DNA of 64,000 bases, from contig CAVXOW010000006.1 in the NCBI GenBank assembly GCA_963763485.1, forward strand, positions 744,001-808,000, given 5' to 3'. The position numbers and the translations under genes are program-made. Under the pieces are notes generated by a model. The model did not search any database and was not told the origin of the DNA. It worked only from the letters and a program-made list of their open reading frames with translations. How positions within the stretch are numbered: the stretch's first letter is position 1; the number at the start of each line of letters is the position of its first letter. Of the stretch, positions 8,751 to 17,940 are shown one piece after another. The stretch comes from CAWCKS01 sp963763485. GTDB taxonomy: Bacteria; Pseudomonadota; Alphaproteobacteria; Rhizobiales; Xanthobacteraceae.

Positions 8751-10591
8751 GGCGGCTGTGGGCGCCGGCTGCATTTGTCGCTGCGATCATTCTGATCGCG
8801 CTGGCCGCGCCGTTCCTGCATCTTGCCGATCCGGTCAAGCAGGATGTCGCGCATCGTCTCTCCGGCTCCGTGGCAGGATCGTGGCTCGGGCGCGACGAGT
8901 TCGGCCGCGATGTGCTGTCACGGCTGATCTGGGGGGCTCGGACCAGCCTCGCCGTCGCCTTTGCGTCGGCGCTGATCGCGGGTGCCGTCGGCACTGCGCT
9001 CGGCCTGATCGGCGGCTGGTTTCGCGGGCTCGGCGAATTGTTGGCGCTGCGGAGCGCCGATATCATCCTGTGCTTTCCGCCGATCCTGCTCGCACTGTTG
9101 GTCGTGACGCTGCTCGGCCCTGGCGCCGGCACGCTGATCCTCGTGCTCTCGATCCTCTACGCGCCGGGCTTCGCCCGCGTCGCCTATGCCGAGACGCTGA
9201 CGGCGCGCAATCACGACTATGTCGAGGCGGTGCGCGCGCTCGGCGCTCCCACCGCGCGCATCCTGTTGCGCACACTGCTGCCGAACATCGCCGGCCCCGT
9301 GCTGGTGCAGCTCTCGCTCGCGGTCGCCTCCGCGGTGGTGCTCGAGAGCGGGCTGTCGTTCCTGGGCCTGGGTGTGGTGCCGCCCTCGCCGTCCTGGGGG
9401 CTGATGATCCGCGGCGCCCGCGCCACCATGGAGCAGGCGCCGCTACTGCTGCTGTGGCCGTGCGCCGCGCTGGTCACGACCATCCTCGCGATGAATTTGC
9501 TGTGCGACGCCTTGCGCGACGCGCTGGATCCGCGGACCGTGACGGCGCAAACAACGCTCCGCCTGATCGATCGCGTCGTTCCCGGGATCGTCGCGCCGGC
9601 GCGTACCGATGCGCCGCTATTCGAAATTCGCGACCTCACCCTGAGCGTCGACAATCCAGCCGGCAGTGTTCGCCCGGTCGAAGACGTCAGCCTGTCGCTG
9701 CGCCAGGGCGAGACGCTTGCCATCGTCGGCGAAAGCGGCTCCGGAAAGTCGCTCACAGCGCTCGCCGCGATGGGCCTGTTGCCGTCAGCGGTACGCCCGG
9801 CCGGTGGATCGATTTGGCTTGACGGCAGCGATCTCTTGCAGTTCGGCGAGCCCGCAATGCGAAAGCTGCGCGGCGGCCGGGTTGCGATGATCTTCCAGGA
9901 CCCGATGAGCAGCCTCAATCCGGTGCATCGCGCCGGCGACCAGGTCGCCGAGGCGATCCGTGCTCACCGCAGCCTGTCGCAAGGCGCGGCGCATAACGAA
10001 GCGCTGGCGCTGTTCCGTCGCGTCGGCATCGCCGATCCCGAGCAGCGGCTTGCCGCCTACCCGCACGAAATGTCGGGCGGCATGAAGCAGCGCGTCATGA
10101 TCGCGATGGCGATCGCGAACCGCCCGGCGCTGTTGATCGCCGATGAGCCGACCACCGCGCTCGACGTCACCGTGCAGGCGCAAATTCTCGACCTCCTCGC
10201 CACGCTGAAGCGCGAAACCGGCATGGCGATGATCTTCATCAGCCACAGCCTCAGCGTGGTCGCCGAAATCGCCGACCGCGTCACGGTGATGTATGCGGGC
10301 CAGGTGGTCGAGGACGGCATCGTCGCCGACGTCTTCCGCGAGCCGCTGCATCCCTACACCCGCGCCCTGCTCGCCGCCTCGCCCGAAGGTGACGATCCGC
10401 TGATCGGCATCCCCGGCGTCGTGCCGCAGCCGCACGCCTTTCCGGCCGGCTGTCGATTTGCCGCACGCTGCGCTTACGCGGCGCCAGCCTGCAGCGCGGC
10501 ACCGGTTCCGCTGACACAGCCACGCCCCGGGAGACGGACCCGCTGCATCCGCTGGGCAGAGTTGCCGCAAAGCCGCGAGGCCGCCGCATGA
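8747..10591 (+). CDS. Peptide ABC transporter permease-ATPase fusion (DppC-DppD)
   Basis: One uninterrupted frame of 614 residues combining two normally separate subunits. Residues 1 to about 265 are a DppC-type permease (GRDEFGRDVLSRLIWGART, EAA loop DYVEAVRALGAPTARILLRT, SGLSFLGLGVVPPSPSWG). From about residue 285 comes a DppD-type ATPase with Walker A GESGSGKS, Q-loop IFQDPMSSLNP, signature MSGGMKQR, Walker B LLIADEPTTALD, and the C-terminal oligopeptide-ATPase extension with cysteines (CRFAARCAYAAPAC). The linker is short. Codon phase is the same throughout, so this is a real fusion and not a lost stop between overlapping frames. It overlaps the next ATPase gene by ATGA. Confidence 0.92.
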   Translation: MRRLWAPAAFVAAIILIALAAPFLHLADPVKQDVAHRLSGSVAGSWLGRDEFGRDVLSRLIWGARTSLAVAFASALIAGAVGTALGLIGGWFRGLGELLALRSADIILCFPPILLALLVVTLLGPGAGTLILVLSILYAPGFARVAYAETLTARNHDYVEAVRALGAPTARILLRTLLPNIAGPVLVQLSLAVASAVVLESGLSFLGLGVVPPSPSWGLMIRGARATMEQAPLLLLWPCAALVTTILAMNLLCDALRDALDPRTVTAQTTLRLIDRVVPGIVAPARTDAPLFEIRDLTLSVDNPAGSVRPVEDVSLSLRQGETLAIVGESGSGKSLTALAAMGLLPSAVRPAGGSIWLDGSDLLQFGEPAMRKLRGGRVAMIFQDPMSSLNPVHRAGDQVAEAIRAHRSLSQGAAHNEALALFRRVGIADPEQRLAAYPHEMSGGMKQRVMIAMAIANRPALLIADEPTTALDVTVQAQILDLLATLKRETGMAMIFISHSLSVVAEIADRVTVMYAGQVVEDGIVADVFREPLHPYTRALLAASPEGDDPLIGIPGVVPQPHAFPAGCRFAARCAYAAPACSAAPVPLTQPRPGRRTRCIRWAELPQSREAAA

Positions 10592-11553
10592 CGACGCTGG
10601 TCGAGGCAAAGGCGGTGTCAAAGAGCTTTCCCGCCCGCGGCCTGTTTCAACGCGGGCGCACGGTGCAGGCGGTCCGTGAGGTTGATGCGACCGTTGCCCG
10701 CAGCGAGACGGTCGGCCTGGTCGGTGAGTCCGGCTCAGGCAAGAGTACGCTCGGCCGCGTCATGCTTGGGCTCACGCCGGCGACACACGGCGCCGTCATG
10801 TTCGACGGCAAGCCGCTCGAGAGCCTGTCGGCGAACGAACTACGCCGAGAGCGACGCCGCATGCAGATCGTGTTTCAGGATCCGTTCGGCAGCCTCGATC
10901 CGCGCCGGCGGGTCGGCGCGCAGATCGCCGATGGGCTTGCCATTCACGAGCTCGCGCCGCCGAGCGATCGCAACGCCCGCGTCGCGGCGCTGCTCACGAA
11001 GGTCGGCCTCGATCCGAGCCACGCCAGGCGCTTTCCGCACGAATTCTCCGGCGGCCAGCGTCAGCGCGTCGGCATTGCGCGGGCGCTCGCCACCGCGCCG
11101 GATTTCCTGGTCGCCGACGAGCCGGTCAGCGCGCTCGATGTGTCGATCCAGGCGCAGATCGTGCAGCTCCTGATTTCGCTGCAGGGCGAACTTGGGCTTG
11201 CCATGCTGTTCATCAGCCATGATCTCTCGATCGTGCGCCATCTCTGCCACCGCGTCATGGTGATGTATCTCGGCCGCATGGTGGAAGAAGGCCCAGCGCA
11301 GCAGCTGTTCACGGCGCCTGCCCACCCCTACACGCGCGCGCTGATCTCGGCGACGCCAAAACTCCGTCCCGCGGAGCGACGCCAGCGCATCCTGCTGTCG
11401 GGCGATCCGCCGAGCCCGTCAAATCCGCCGTCAGGTTGTGCGTTCCGCACCCGCTGTCCTCACGCGGTAGCCAAATGCGCCGAAGCGGTTCCGCAACTCA
11501 GATCGTTCGGCGACCTGCATGTCGCCTGCCATCGCGCTGAAGAGATCGGCTGA
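10588..11553 (+). CDS. Peptide ABC transporter ATP-binding protein, DppF type
   Basis: 321 residues, start overlapping the previous stop. Walker A GESGSGKS, Q-loop IVFQDPFGSLDPR, signature FSGGQRQR, Walker B FLVADEPVSALD and the H-loop FISHDLSIVRHL are all present. The C-terminal Cys-rich tail (CAFRTRCPHAVAKC) is typical of the peptide/nickel ATPase family. With the ATPase half of the preceding fusion it would form the nucleotide-binding heterodimer. This completes a transporter made of one binding protein, one free permease, one fusion and one free ATPase. Confidence 0.93.
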   Translation: MTTLVEAKAVSKSFPARGLFQRGRTVQAVREVDATVARSETVGLVGESGSGKSTLGRVMLGLTPATHGAVMFDGKPLESLSANELRRERRRMQIVFQDPFGSLDPRRRVGAQIADGLAIHELAPPSDRNARVAALLTKVGLDPSHARRFPHEFSGGQRQRVGIARALATAPDFLVADEPVSALDVSIQAQIVQLLISLQGELGLAMLFISHDLSIVRHLCHRVMVMYLGRMVEEGPAQQLFTAPAHPYTRALISATPKLRPAERRQRILLSGDPPSPSNPPSGCAFRTRCPHAVAKCAEAVPQLRSFGDLHVACHRAEEIG

Positions 11554-11596
11554 CCCTACCGACGACCAAACTTCGATCAACGACAAGGAGCAAAAA

Positions 11597-12421
11597 ATGG
11601 CCGGACATACCAACCCGAAGGTTCACATGGGCACGCTGACCGGCGGCGAAGGGCGCGAGCTCTACGCCAGGAACCCGATCATCCTATTGCCGATGGGCAG
11701 TCACGAGGACCAGGGGCCGCACGCACCGATGGGCGACTATTTGCTCGCCGAAAAAATCGCCGAGCTTGCCGCGTTGCGCGCCAGCGAACGCGGCGTCCGC
11801 ACGGTCGTCGCACCGGTGGTACCGTTCGGCGGCGATGATTACTTTGGCGCGATGCCCGGCGGCATCACCATGACGCAGGCAACGCTCACCGTCGTCATCC
11901 GCGAAATGATCGCCTCGCTGGAGCGCCACAAGCTGACCCGCGTCATCGTCATCAACGGCCACGGCGGCAATGTCGGCCCGATCGCCGAAGTCGCCCGCGA
12001 TATCTACCGCGAGCATCGCCGCGTGATCCCGAGCCTTTATCTCTGGCGCATCGGCTACGGCCTGATCCCGAAGATCGTCGGCGCCGAGAAATCCGCAAAG
12101 GTCTCCGGCCATGGCGCCGATCCCCTGACCAGCATCGGCCTGCACCTGTTCCCGAACCTGATGCGGCCCGACCTCATCCCGGAAGCCAAGCCGTTGAAGA
12201 ACGACGCCACGCTCGGCCTGCCGTTCACGGCGTTGGGCGCCGGAAGCTTCGACGGTCACGAGGTGGCGCTGCCGCAGGAATATGACGAGGTCTACAATGC
12301 AGGCGTCGGCAAGGGCGATCCGCGGCTGTGCTCGGCGGAAACCGGCGCCGCGCTGACCGAGCAGCTGACGGAAATCTGCGCGCGATTCATAAAACATTTT
12401 TCCGATCGCGTTCCGGCTTAG
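11597..12421 (+). CDS. Creatininase family amidohydrolase
   Basis: 274 residues from the ATG at 11597, which is preceded by AAGGAG. Creatininase-family hydrolases open cyclic or linear amides using two divalent metals. The ligands are recognisable in MGSHEDQGPHAPMGDYLLAE (Glu, His, Asp) and INGHGGN (His), with a downstream Glu in SFDGHEVALPQE. It lies 43 bases after the transporter ATPase gene and before the D-aminoacylase, in the same direction, so it is probably an intracellular step acting on the imported compound. The family also includes mycofactocin-related and formamide hydrolases, so creatinine itself is not implied. Confidence 0.88.
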   Translation: MAGHTNPKVHMGTLTGGEGRELYARNPIILLPMGSHEDQGPHAPMGDYLLAEKIAELAALRASERGVRTVVAPVVPFGGDDYFGAMPGGITMTQATLTVVIREMIASLERHKLTRVIVINGHGGNVGPIAEVARDIYREHRRVIPSLYLWRIGYGLIPKIVGAEKSAKVSGHGADPLTSIGLHLFPNLMRPDLIPEAKPLKNDATLGLPFTALGAGSFDGHEVALPQEYDEVYNAGVGKGDPRLCSAETGAALTEQLTEICARFIKHFSDRVPA

Positions 12422-12469
12422 CGCAGCGTTGCGCGTGCTATAGTTCCTCGCCTGCCCTCGGAGTCCGCC

Positions 12470-13951
12470 ATGCCGCTTTCCACGCAGCCCGATTTCATCA
12501 TCCGCGATGCGTTGCTGATCGATGGCAGCGGCGCGGCAGGCCAACGCGGCGATCTTGCGGTCAAGGACGATCGCATTGTCGCGATGGGCGACCTCTCGCA
12601 GACCAAAGCGTCGCGCGAGATTCCCGCGAAGGGGCTTGCGCTGGCGCCGGGGTTCGTCGACACCCACACCCATGACGATCGGGCGCTACTGTCCGATCCG
12701 CTGATGGAGTGCAAGATCAGCCAGGGCGTCACCACTGTCGTCGCAGGCAATTGCGGCATCAGCCTCGCGCCGCTGACGATCAACGGTTACCCGCCGCCAC
12801 CGCTCGACATTATCGGCCGCGAGCCGCAGCAATTCTTTTCGACCTTCGCCGCCTATCTCGACGCGCTCGATCGCGACCCGCCGGCGCTCAATGCCGTGTG
12901 CCAGGTCGGGCACTCGACGCTGCGAGTCGGCGCGATGGCGCAGCTCGATCGCGCGGCAACGGACGCGGAGCTCAACGCGATGCGGCGCACGCTCGAACAG
13001 GCGCTGGAGCAAGGCGCCATCGGGCTCTCGACCGGCCTCTACTATCCGCCGGCGCAGGACGCGCCGACCGGTGAAATCGTCACGCTGACCAACGCGGTGC
13101 GCGCCCAGGGCGGCATCCACACCACGCACATGCGCGACGAAGCTTCGCATCTGATCAACTCCGTCAACGAAACCATCTCGATCGGCAAGGCCTCGGATAT
13201 CCCGGTCGTGATCTCGCACCACAAGGCGAGCGGCATCCCGAACCACGGCATGGTCGAAACTTCGCTGAAGCTGATCGCGGAGGCGCGCAAGTCGCAACGG
13301 CTCGGCCTCGACGCCTATCCTTACATCGCGTCCTCGACGATGCTCGATTCAAAACGCCTTGCGCTCGCGAGCAAGGTCATTGTCACCTGGTCAAAGAGCC
13401 GGCCGGAATTTGCCGGCCAGCCGCTGGACGATGTCGCCAAAGCACTGAACTGCAGCCTCGAACAGGCGGCGGAGCAACTGATGCCGGCCGGCGCGATCTA
13501 TTTCATGATGAGCGAGGACGACGTCCGCCGCGTGCTGGCGTTTCCCTACACCATGATAGGCTCGGACGGCCTGCCGCACGACGAGCATCCGCATCCCAGG
13601 CTATGGGGCACGTTTCCGCGCGTGCTCGGCCACTACGCGCGCGACGTCAAGCTGTTTACGCTCGAAGAAGCGGTGCGGCGGATGACCGCGCTGTCGGCGG
13701 CGCAGTTCGGCCTGACCGATCGCGGGAGCTTGCGGCCCGGCGCCTACGCCGATCTCGTGCTGTTCGATCCGGCAACGATCGCCGATGCCGCGACCTTCGA
13801 CAAGCCGAAGACCCCGGCGCGCGGCATCGTCGAAGTGTTCGTCAACGGCCGCTCGGTCTGGCGCGAGGGCCGCGCCACCGGCAACCGGCCCGGCCGCGCG
13901 CTGCGACTGCAGCAGCTCGGGGCGATGGGCGGCGGCATGGCGGCGGGGTAG
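12470..13951 (+). CDS. N-acyl-D-amino-acid deacylase / D-aminoacylase family amidohydrolase
   Basis: 493 residues of the amidohydrolase superfamily (TIM barrel with a small beta domain). Metal-site motifs are visible: DTHTHDDRALL after strand 1, AGNCGIS, STGLYYPPAQDAPTGEIV, TTHMRDEA, VVISHHKASG, and IGSDGLPHDEHPHPRLWG near the end. The C-terminal GSLRPGAYADLVLFDPATI is the usual beta-sandwich return. D-aminoacylases hydrolyse N-acyl-D-amino acids to a fatty or organic acid and a free D-amino acid; some members act on dihydropyrimidines. Last gene of the peptide-uptake cluster. Its 3' end nearly meets the convergent SbmA gene (3 bases apart). Confidence 0.9.
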   Translation: MPLSTQPDFIIRDALLIDGSGAAGQRGDLAVKDDRIVAMGDLSQTKASREIPAKGLALAPGFVDTHTHDDRALLSDPLMECKISQGVTTVVAGNCGISLAPLTINGYPPPPLDIIGREPQQFFSTFAAYLDALDRDPPALNAVCQVGHSTLRVGAMAQLDRAATDAELNAMRRTLEQALEQGAIGLSTGLYYPPAQDAPTGEIVTLTNAVRAQGGIHTTHMRDEASHLINSVNETISIGKASDIPVVISHHKASGIPNHGMVETSLKLIAEARKSQRLGLDAYPYIASSTMLDSKRLALASKVIVTWSKSRPEFAGQPLDDVAKALNCSLEQAAEQLMPAGAIYFMMSEDDVRRVLAFPYTMIGSDGLPHDEHPHPRLWGTFPRVLGHYARDVKLFTLEEAVRRMTALSAAQFGLTDRGSLRPGAYADLVLFDPATIADAATFDKPKTPARGIVEVFVNGRSVWREGRATGNRPGRALRLQQLGAMGGGMAAG

Positions 13952-13954
13952 TGC

Positions 13955-15184
13955 CTATCTCGCGATCGGAGATGCCCGCGGAGCCTCGGCCTCGATCGCC
14001 GGCAGCTGCTCGTGATAGATCGTCGCTTCAAACGAGCGCAGCCGCTTGTAGATCGACAGCAAGTCGATGATCGTGCTCCAGGAAGTGACGAGATACTGAA
14101 ACGAGCTCTTGACCTGCTGGAAAGCCCTGATGATCTGGTTCATCGGCCCAAGCGTAATCGCACCGGCGACAATGGTCGGCCCGAGCAAGAAGTAAGGGAC
14201 TATGGCGTCGGTCTGCAGATACACGATGCGCCCGATATTGAAGTACAGATAGTTCCAATAGAACCAGAAATAGTTCCCGCGAACGTAGCTGAACAGGTCG
14301 TTCAGCTTTGGCGGATCGGCGCGTGCCGGATCATCTTCGCCGTAGACGAGTTCCTTTCGGTAGGCAGCTTCGACACGCTGATTGTGAAACTCGATGCCGG
14401 GCAGCCTGATGCCGATCAGCGCCAGCGCGCCGGTGCCGGCGAGCGACCAGATCACCGCCGCAAACACCAGTGGATAGGGGATTGCGCCGACGATCGGCAG
14501 CGTGGTGATGCTGCTGGACAATTTGGCAAGCACCGGCAGGAACGCGATCAGGGTCAGGATCGCCTCGATGAAGTTGGCGCCGAGGCCCTCCAAAGTGGTC
14601 GCAAATCGCATCGTGTCTTCTTGCACACGTTGCGAGGCGCCCTCGATCTTACGAAGCTGTGGCCAGTTCGCGACGTAATAATCGTTCATCGCCGTACGCC
14701 AGCGAAAAATGTAGTGCTGGTTAAAAAACCGCGCAAGCGTGCCGACCACGACCGCCACAAGCGCGATGCTCGCAAACGTTATCAGGTGCCCATTGAATTC
14801 CTGGATCGTTACAACTCTCGACTTCGACAACGCAGCCTGAATTAAGTCGTAGAACGGACCAAACCAACCATTGATAATGACACTGACCTGAACCTGGAAA
14901 TAGGTCGTGAACAGGATCAGCGCCGAGCCAAGGATCGACCACAGCGCTCCACGGATGAGGCTCGATCATCATCCAGGCCCCGGCAAAGAGCGCGACGCAG
15001 GCGGCAAAATAAACATCGAACCAGAGCGCCTTGGTCGACCAGAATGCGCCGACGCCGATGATATCAGGCTCGGATGCGCCGAACAGCTCCTTGGCAAAGC
15101 GTACCACAGCGCCATCGCCAGTGCGGTCCAAATCAGGACCGAGATGAAGAACACTCTGGGGCGCGGAAAGAACGAGACAAACAT
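13955..15184 (-). pseudogene. sbmA: SbmA/BacA family peptide transporter, two compensating frameshifts
   Basis: The protein begins MFVSFFPRPRVFFISVLIWT at 15184, the hallmark N-terminus of SbmA/BacA, the proton-driven homodimeric importer of peptides (and, in rhizobia, a factor needed for symbiosis and cell-envelope lipid modification). Near 15100 one base appears missing, and the protein continues as FAKELFGASEPDIIGVGAFW and EPHPW in another frame. Near 14946 one base appears extra, returning to the first frame, which then runs intact to RASPIAR (TIQEFNGHLITFASIALVAV, FWFYWNYLYFNIGRIVYLQT). Net phase is conserved (about 409 residues). No ATPase domain, as expected. Convergent with the D-aminoacylase gene. 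Confidence 0.85.
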
Positions 15185-15284
15185 GATCAGGCATCCATGC
15201 TTTGGTCAGGACAATTCGGTTGAAGTCCCTTTACAGGACGGAGCGCATCGGGCGAAGCGCTGAAACACCCGTCCCCATGAGGAT

Positions 15285-16640
15285 TTACGCCGCACCCTGC
15301 CCTAGGCGGAACCCGGCCGCCGGGTGCGGCGCGCGCAGTCGCGCTTCGCCAAACAGCTTTTCGCGATAGGTCGCTCCCGACGCGTACTCGCGCTTGTACA
15401 ACCCGCGCTCCTGCAACTTCGGCACCACCAGCGCGATGAAATCGTCGAGGCACTCCGGCACCACGGTGCGCGCCAGGTTGAAGCCGTCGACGTCGGCCTC
15501 GTTGACCCAGCTCGCAAGCTCATCGACCACCTGGTCGGGATCACCCGTGATCGGGATCTGCCGGCTGCCGAGCACGAAGCGGTCGATCAGCTGGCGCTTG
15601 GTCCAGCCGGGTCCGATCGCGCGCGCCATCGCCTCGACATTGGAGCGGATCGCCTGCGAGTCCGAGCCGTCGATTGGTTCGTCCATGCCAAACCGTGCGA
15701 AGTCGATGCCGAGCGAGGCCGCGGCATGCGCCAGCGCGCCTTCGACCGACGCGTAGCGTCGATACTCCGCAAGCTTGTCTTGTGCCTCGCGGTTGGTGCG
15801 GCCGACCACGACGGTCACGCCCATGAACACCTTGAGCGGCCGCGGCGCCGCGCGTGCCCGCAGGTCGGCGACCAGCCGTCCGACATTGGCCTTGGTGCTC
15901 GGATTGACGAACACGCACTCGGCGTGGCGCGCGGCGAACTCGCGGCCGCGATCTGAGGCGCCGGCCTGGTACAGCACCGGGGTGCGCTGTGGTGACGGCT
16001 CGCACAGGTGAATCGCATCGATCTTGTATTGCTTGCCGCGATGGGAGATTTTTCGCACCCGCGCGGGATCGGCATAAATGCGGCCGGCGCGGTCGTTGAC
16101 CACGGCGTCATCATCCCAGCTGCCTTCCCACAGCGCGTAGACCGCCTGCATGTATTCATCGGCGAGATCGTAGCGATCGTCATGTTCCATTTGCGCGTCA
16201 AAACCCATCGCGCGCGCGGCGCTGTCGAGGTAGCCAGTAACGATGTTCCAGCCGATCCGCCCGTTGGTCAGATGATCGAGCGACGACATCCGCCGCGCCA
16301 GCAGGTAAGGCGGCTCGTAGGCGAGATTGCAGGTGACGCCGAAGCCGAGATGCCTTGTCGCATGCGCCATCGCCGGGATCACCAGCATCGGATCGATCAG
16401 CGGCACCTGCACGGCGTTGCGCAGCGAAGCATCCGGCGACTGTCCGTAGACGTCGTAAATCCCGAGCACGTCGGCCAGGAACAGCCCATCGAACAGCCCG
16501 CGCTCCAGCAGATGCGCCAGGCCGACCCAGTAATCGAGCGAGCGGTAGTCGGTTGAGCGGTCGCGCGGATGCGCCCACATCCCATGCTGGATGTGGCCGA
16601 TACAGGCCATGTCGAACGCATTGAACAGCATTTGTCGCAT
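15285..16640 (-). CDS. LLM-class flavin-dependent monooxygenase, NtaA/SnaA/DszA family
   Basis: 451 residues starting at MRQMLFNAFDM (ATG at 16640). This is the bacterial-luciferase-like two-component monooxygenase branch that includes nitrilotriacetate, EDTA and dibenzothiophene-sulfone monooxygenases. Typical motifs: HGMWAHPRD near the start, LFLADVLGIYD, NGRIGWNIVTGYLDSAARAMG (the WN-IVTS equivalent contacting FMNH2), EYMQAVYALWEGSW and LYQAGASDRGREFAARHAEC. It needs reduced flavin from a separate reductase, and no reductase gene is adjacent. Substrate unknown; such enzymes attack C-S, C-N or sulfonate bonds. Confidence 0.9.
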   Translation of the reverse strand: MRQMLFNAFDMACIGHIQHGMWAHPRDRSTDYRSLDYWVGLAHLLERGLFDGLFLADVLGIYDVYGQSPDASLRNAVQVPLIDPMLVIPAMAHATRHLGFGVTCNLAYEPPYLLARRMSSLDHLTNGRIGWNIVTGYLDSAARAMGFDAQMEHDDRYDLADEYMQAVYALWEGSWDDDAVVNDRAGRIYADPARVRKISHRGKQYKIDAIHLCEPSPQRTPVLYQAGASDRGREFAARHAECVFVNPSTKANVGRLVADLRARAAPRPLKVFMGVTVVVGRTNREAQDKLAEYRRYASVEGALAHAAASLGIDFARFGMDEPIDGSDSQAIRSNVEAMARAIGPGWTKRQLIDRFVLGSRQIPITGDPDQVVDELASWVNEADVDGFNLARTVVPECLDDFIALVVPKLQERGLYKREYASGATYREKLFGEARLRAPHPAAGFRLGQGAA

Positions 16641-16806
16641 TGTGACGGCTTCCGACAACGGAAGGTGAAGGCTGCCTGAACAGCTGCGTCGTTGCAACGC
16701 GGGAATATCGGGGCGTTCTTGGGGTCAGATGTGGTGACCCTGCCCTCATCGGCCAGCGAGAGAGGCGCGTTGCCGCTTTCGTCGTTCGAATACGTGGAGA
16801 CAATCG

Positions 16807-17085
16807 ATGCCTTCAATCACACGCCGTCGTGTCGCAGCCGTCGCCGTCGCATCGATGGTCGCGCTGATGTCGCTCTCGGCGGATGCATCAGCGAAATCGT
16901 CGCATTCGAAATCACGGGCGGCTGCCGCCGCGGCAGCCAGTGCGGCCAGCGGCGTGCTGCAAGGCGCGGGCGCCGGCAGTTATTACTATCCTCCCGCCGG
17001 CGGCACGAACATCTATTCCCGCCCCATCAGCCGCGGCAACGTGATCGACAACACCGCGGGCTGGGGCGACGTCGGCGCAAGGTGA
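16807..17085 (+). CDS. Small secreted hypothetical protein
   Basis: 92 residues with ATG at 16807 and a GGAGA ribosome site. An Arg-rich start and hydrophobic core (VAAVAVASMVALMSLSADAS) form a signal peptide probably cut after ADASA. The mature part has an Ala-rich stretch followed by YYYPPAGGTNIYSRPISRGN and ends in GWGDVGAR. No recognised domain. Divergent from the flavin monooxygenase with a 166-base gap. Short Tyr/Pro/Gly-rich exported proteins of this type recur several times in this window. Confidence 0.6.
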   Translation: MPSITRRRVAAVAVASMVALMSLSADASAKSSHSKSRAAAAAAASAASGVLQGAGAGSYYYPPAGGTNIYSRPISRGNVIDNTAGWGDVGAR

Positions 17086-17205
17086 GGCGGTTCGAACACT
17101 TTCAACTGTCATGGCCGGGCTTGTCCCGGCCCATCTCGCTCAGAGAGGCGGTGCGTCCCTAAGCGGGGTCACCGGCACAAGGCCGGTGACGACAACCAGA
17201 GTGCC

Positions 17206-17940
17206 TCAGCCTGCCTTCGAACTCGCGAGATACGCGTGTTCGAGCCGGCGGTGCAGGTCGGCTTCGCTGGTCGCGGCTTCCAGCACGATCGAGCCGCGCG
17301 CCAGCGCATAGACCCGGTCAGCCACGGCAAGCGCCTTGTCGATCAGCTGCTCCACCAGCAGCACCGCGGTGCCAGTTTCGCGCAACCGCCTGACCACATC
17401 GAGCACGCGATCGACCAGCACCGGCGATAATCCCGCGGACGGCTCGTCGAGCATCAAGAGGCGGGGCCGCCGGATCAGCCCCTGCGCCACCGCGAGGATC
17501 TGCTGCTGGCCGCCGGACAGCGACACCGCACGCTCGCTGCGCTTGGCGGCGATTTCCGGAAACAGGTCGAGCACCTCTTCGACGCGCGCGCTGCGCTCGG
17601 CGCGCGGCAGGTCGTAGGCCGACAGCAGGAGATTGTCGACCACGGTCAGCTGGGTGAACACGCGGTGCCCTTCGATGACGTGCGAGAGCCCTGCCTTCAC
17701 CGCGTCACGCGGATTTGAGCCAGCGAGATCGCGCCCGCCGAACTGCACGCGCCCCGACCACGGCAGCAGCCCGGATACCGCGCGCAACAGCGTGGTCTTG
17801 CCGGCGCCATTGGGCCCGAGCAGCGCCACCACCTCGCTCTGGCGCACGGCCAGATCGATGCCGTGCAGCACGCCAATCTTGCCATAGCCGCTCGAGAGCC
17901 CGGCGACCTCGAGCAGAGCGTCAGCTGCCGAGGTAGGCAT
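17206..17940 (-). CDS. livF: Branched-chain amino-acid-type ABC transporter ATP-binding protein LivF
   Basis: 244 residues from the ATG at 17940, which has a near-perfect GGAGGTGG ribosome site and overlaps the end of the LivM-LivG gene by 20 bases. Walker A GPNGAGKT, Q-loop region with HVIEGHRVF (the LivF form), signature LSGGQQQ, Walker B LLMLDEPSAGLSP and switch LLVEQLIDKAL are all present. The EGHRVF motif and the absence of the long LivG insert identify it as LivF. It pairs with the ATPase half of the LivM-G fusion to energise import. Last gene of the minus-strand liv operon. Confidence 0.93.
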   Translation of the reverse strand: MPTSAADALLEVAGLSSGYGKIGVLHGIDLAVRQSEVVALLGPNGAGKTTLLRAVSGLLPWSGRVQFGGRDLAGSNPRDAVKAGLSHVIEGHRVFTQLTVVDNLLLSAYDLPRAERSARVEEVLDLFPEIAAKRSERAVSLSGGQQQILAVAQGLIRRPRLLMLDEPSAGLSPVLVDRVLDVVRRLRETGTAVLLVEQLIDKALAVADRVYALARGSIVLEAATSEADLHRRLEHAYLASSKAG

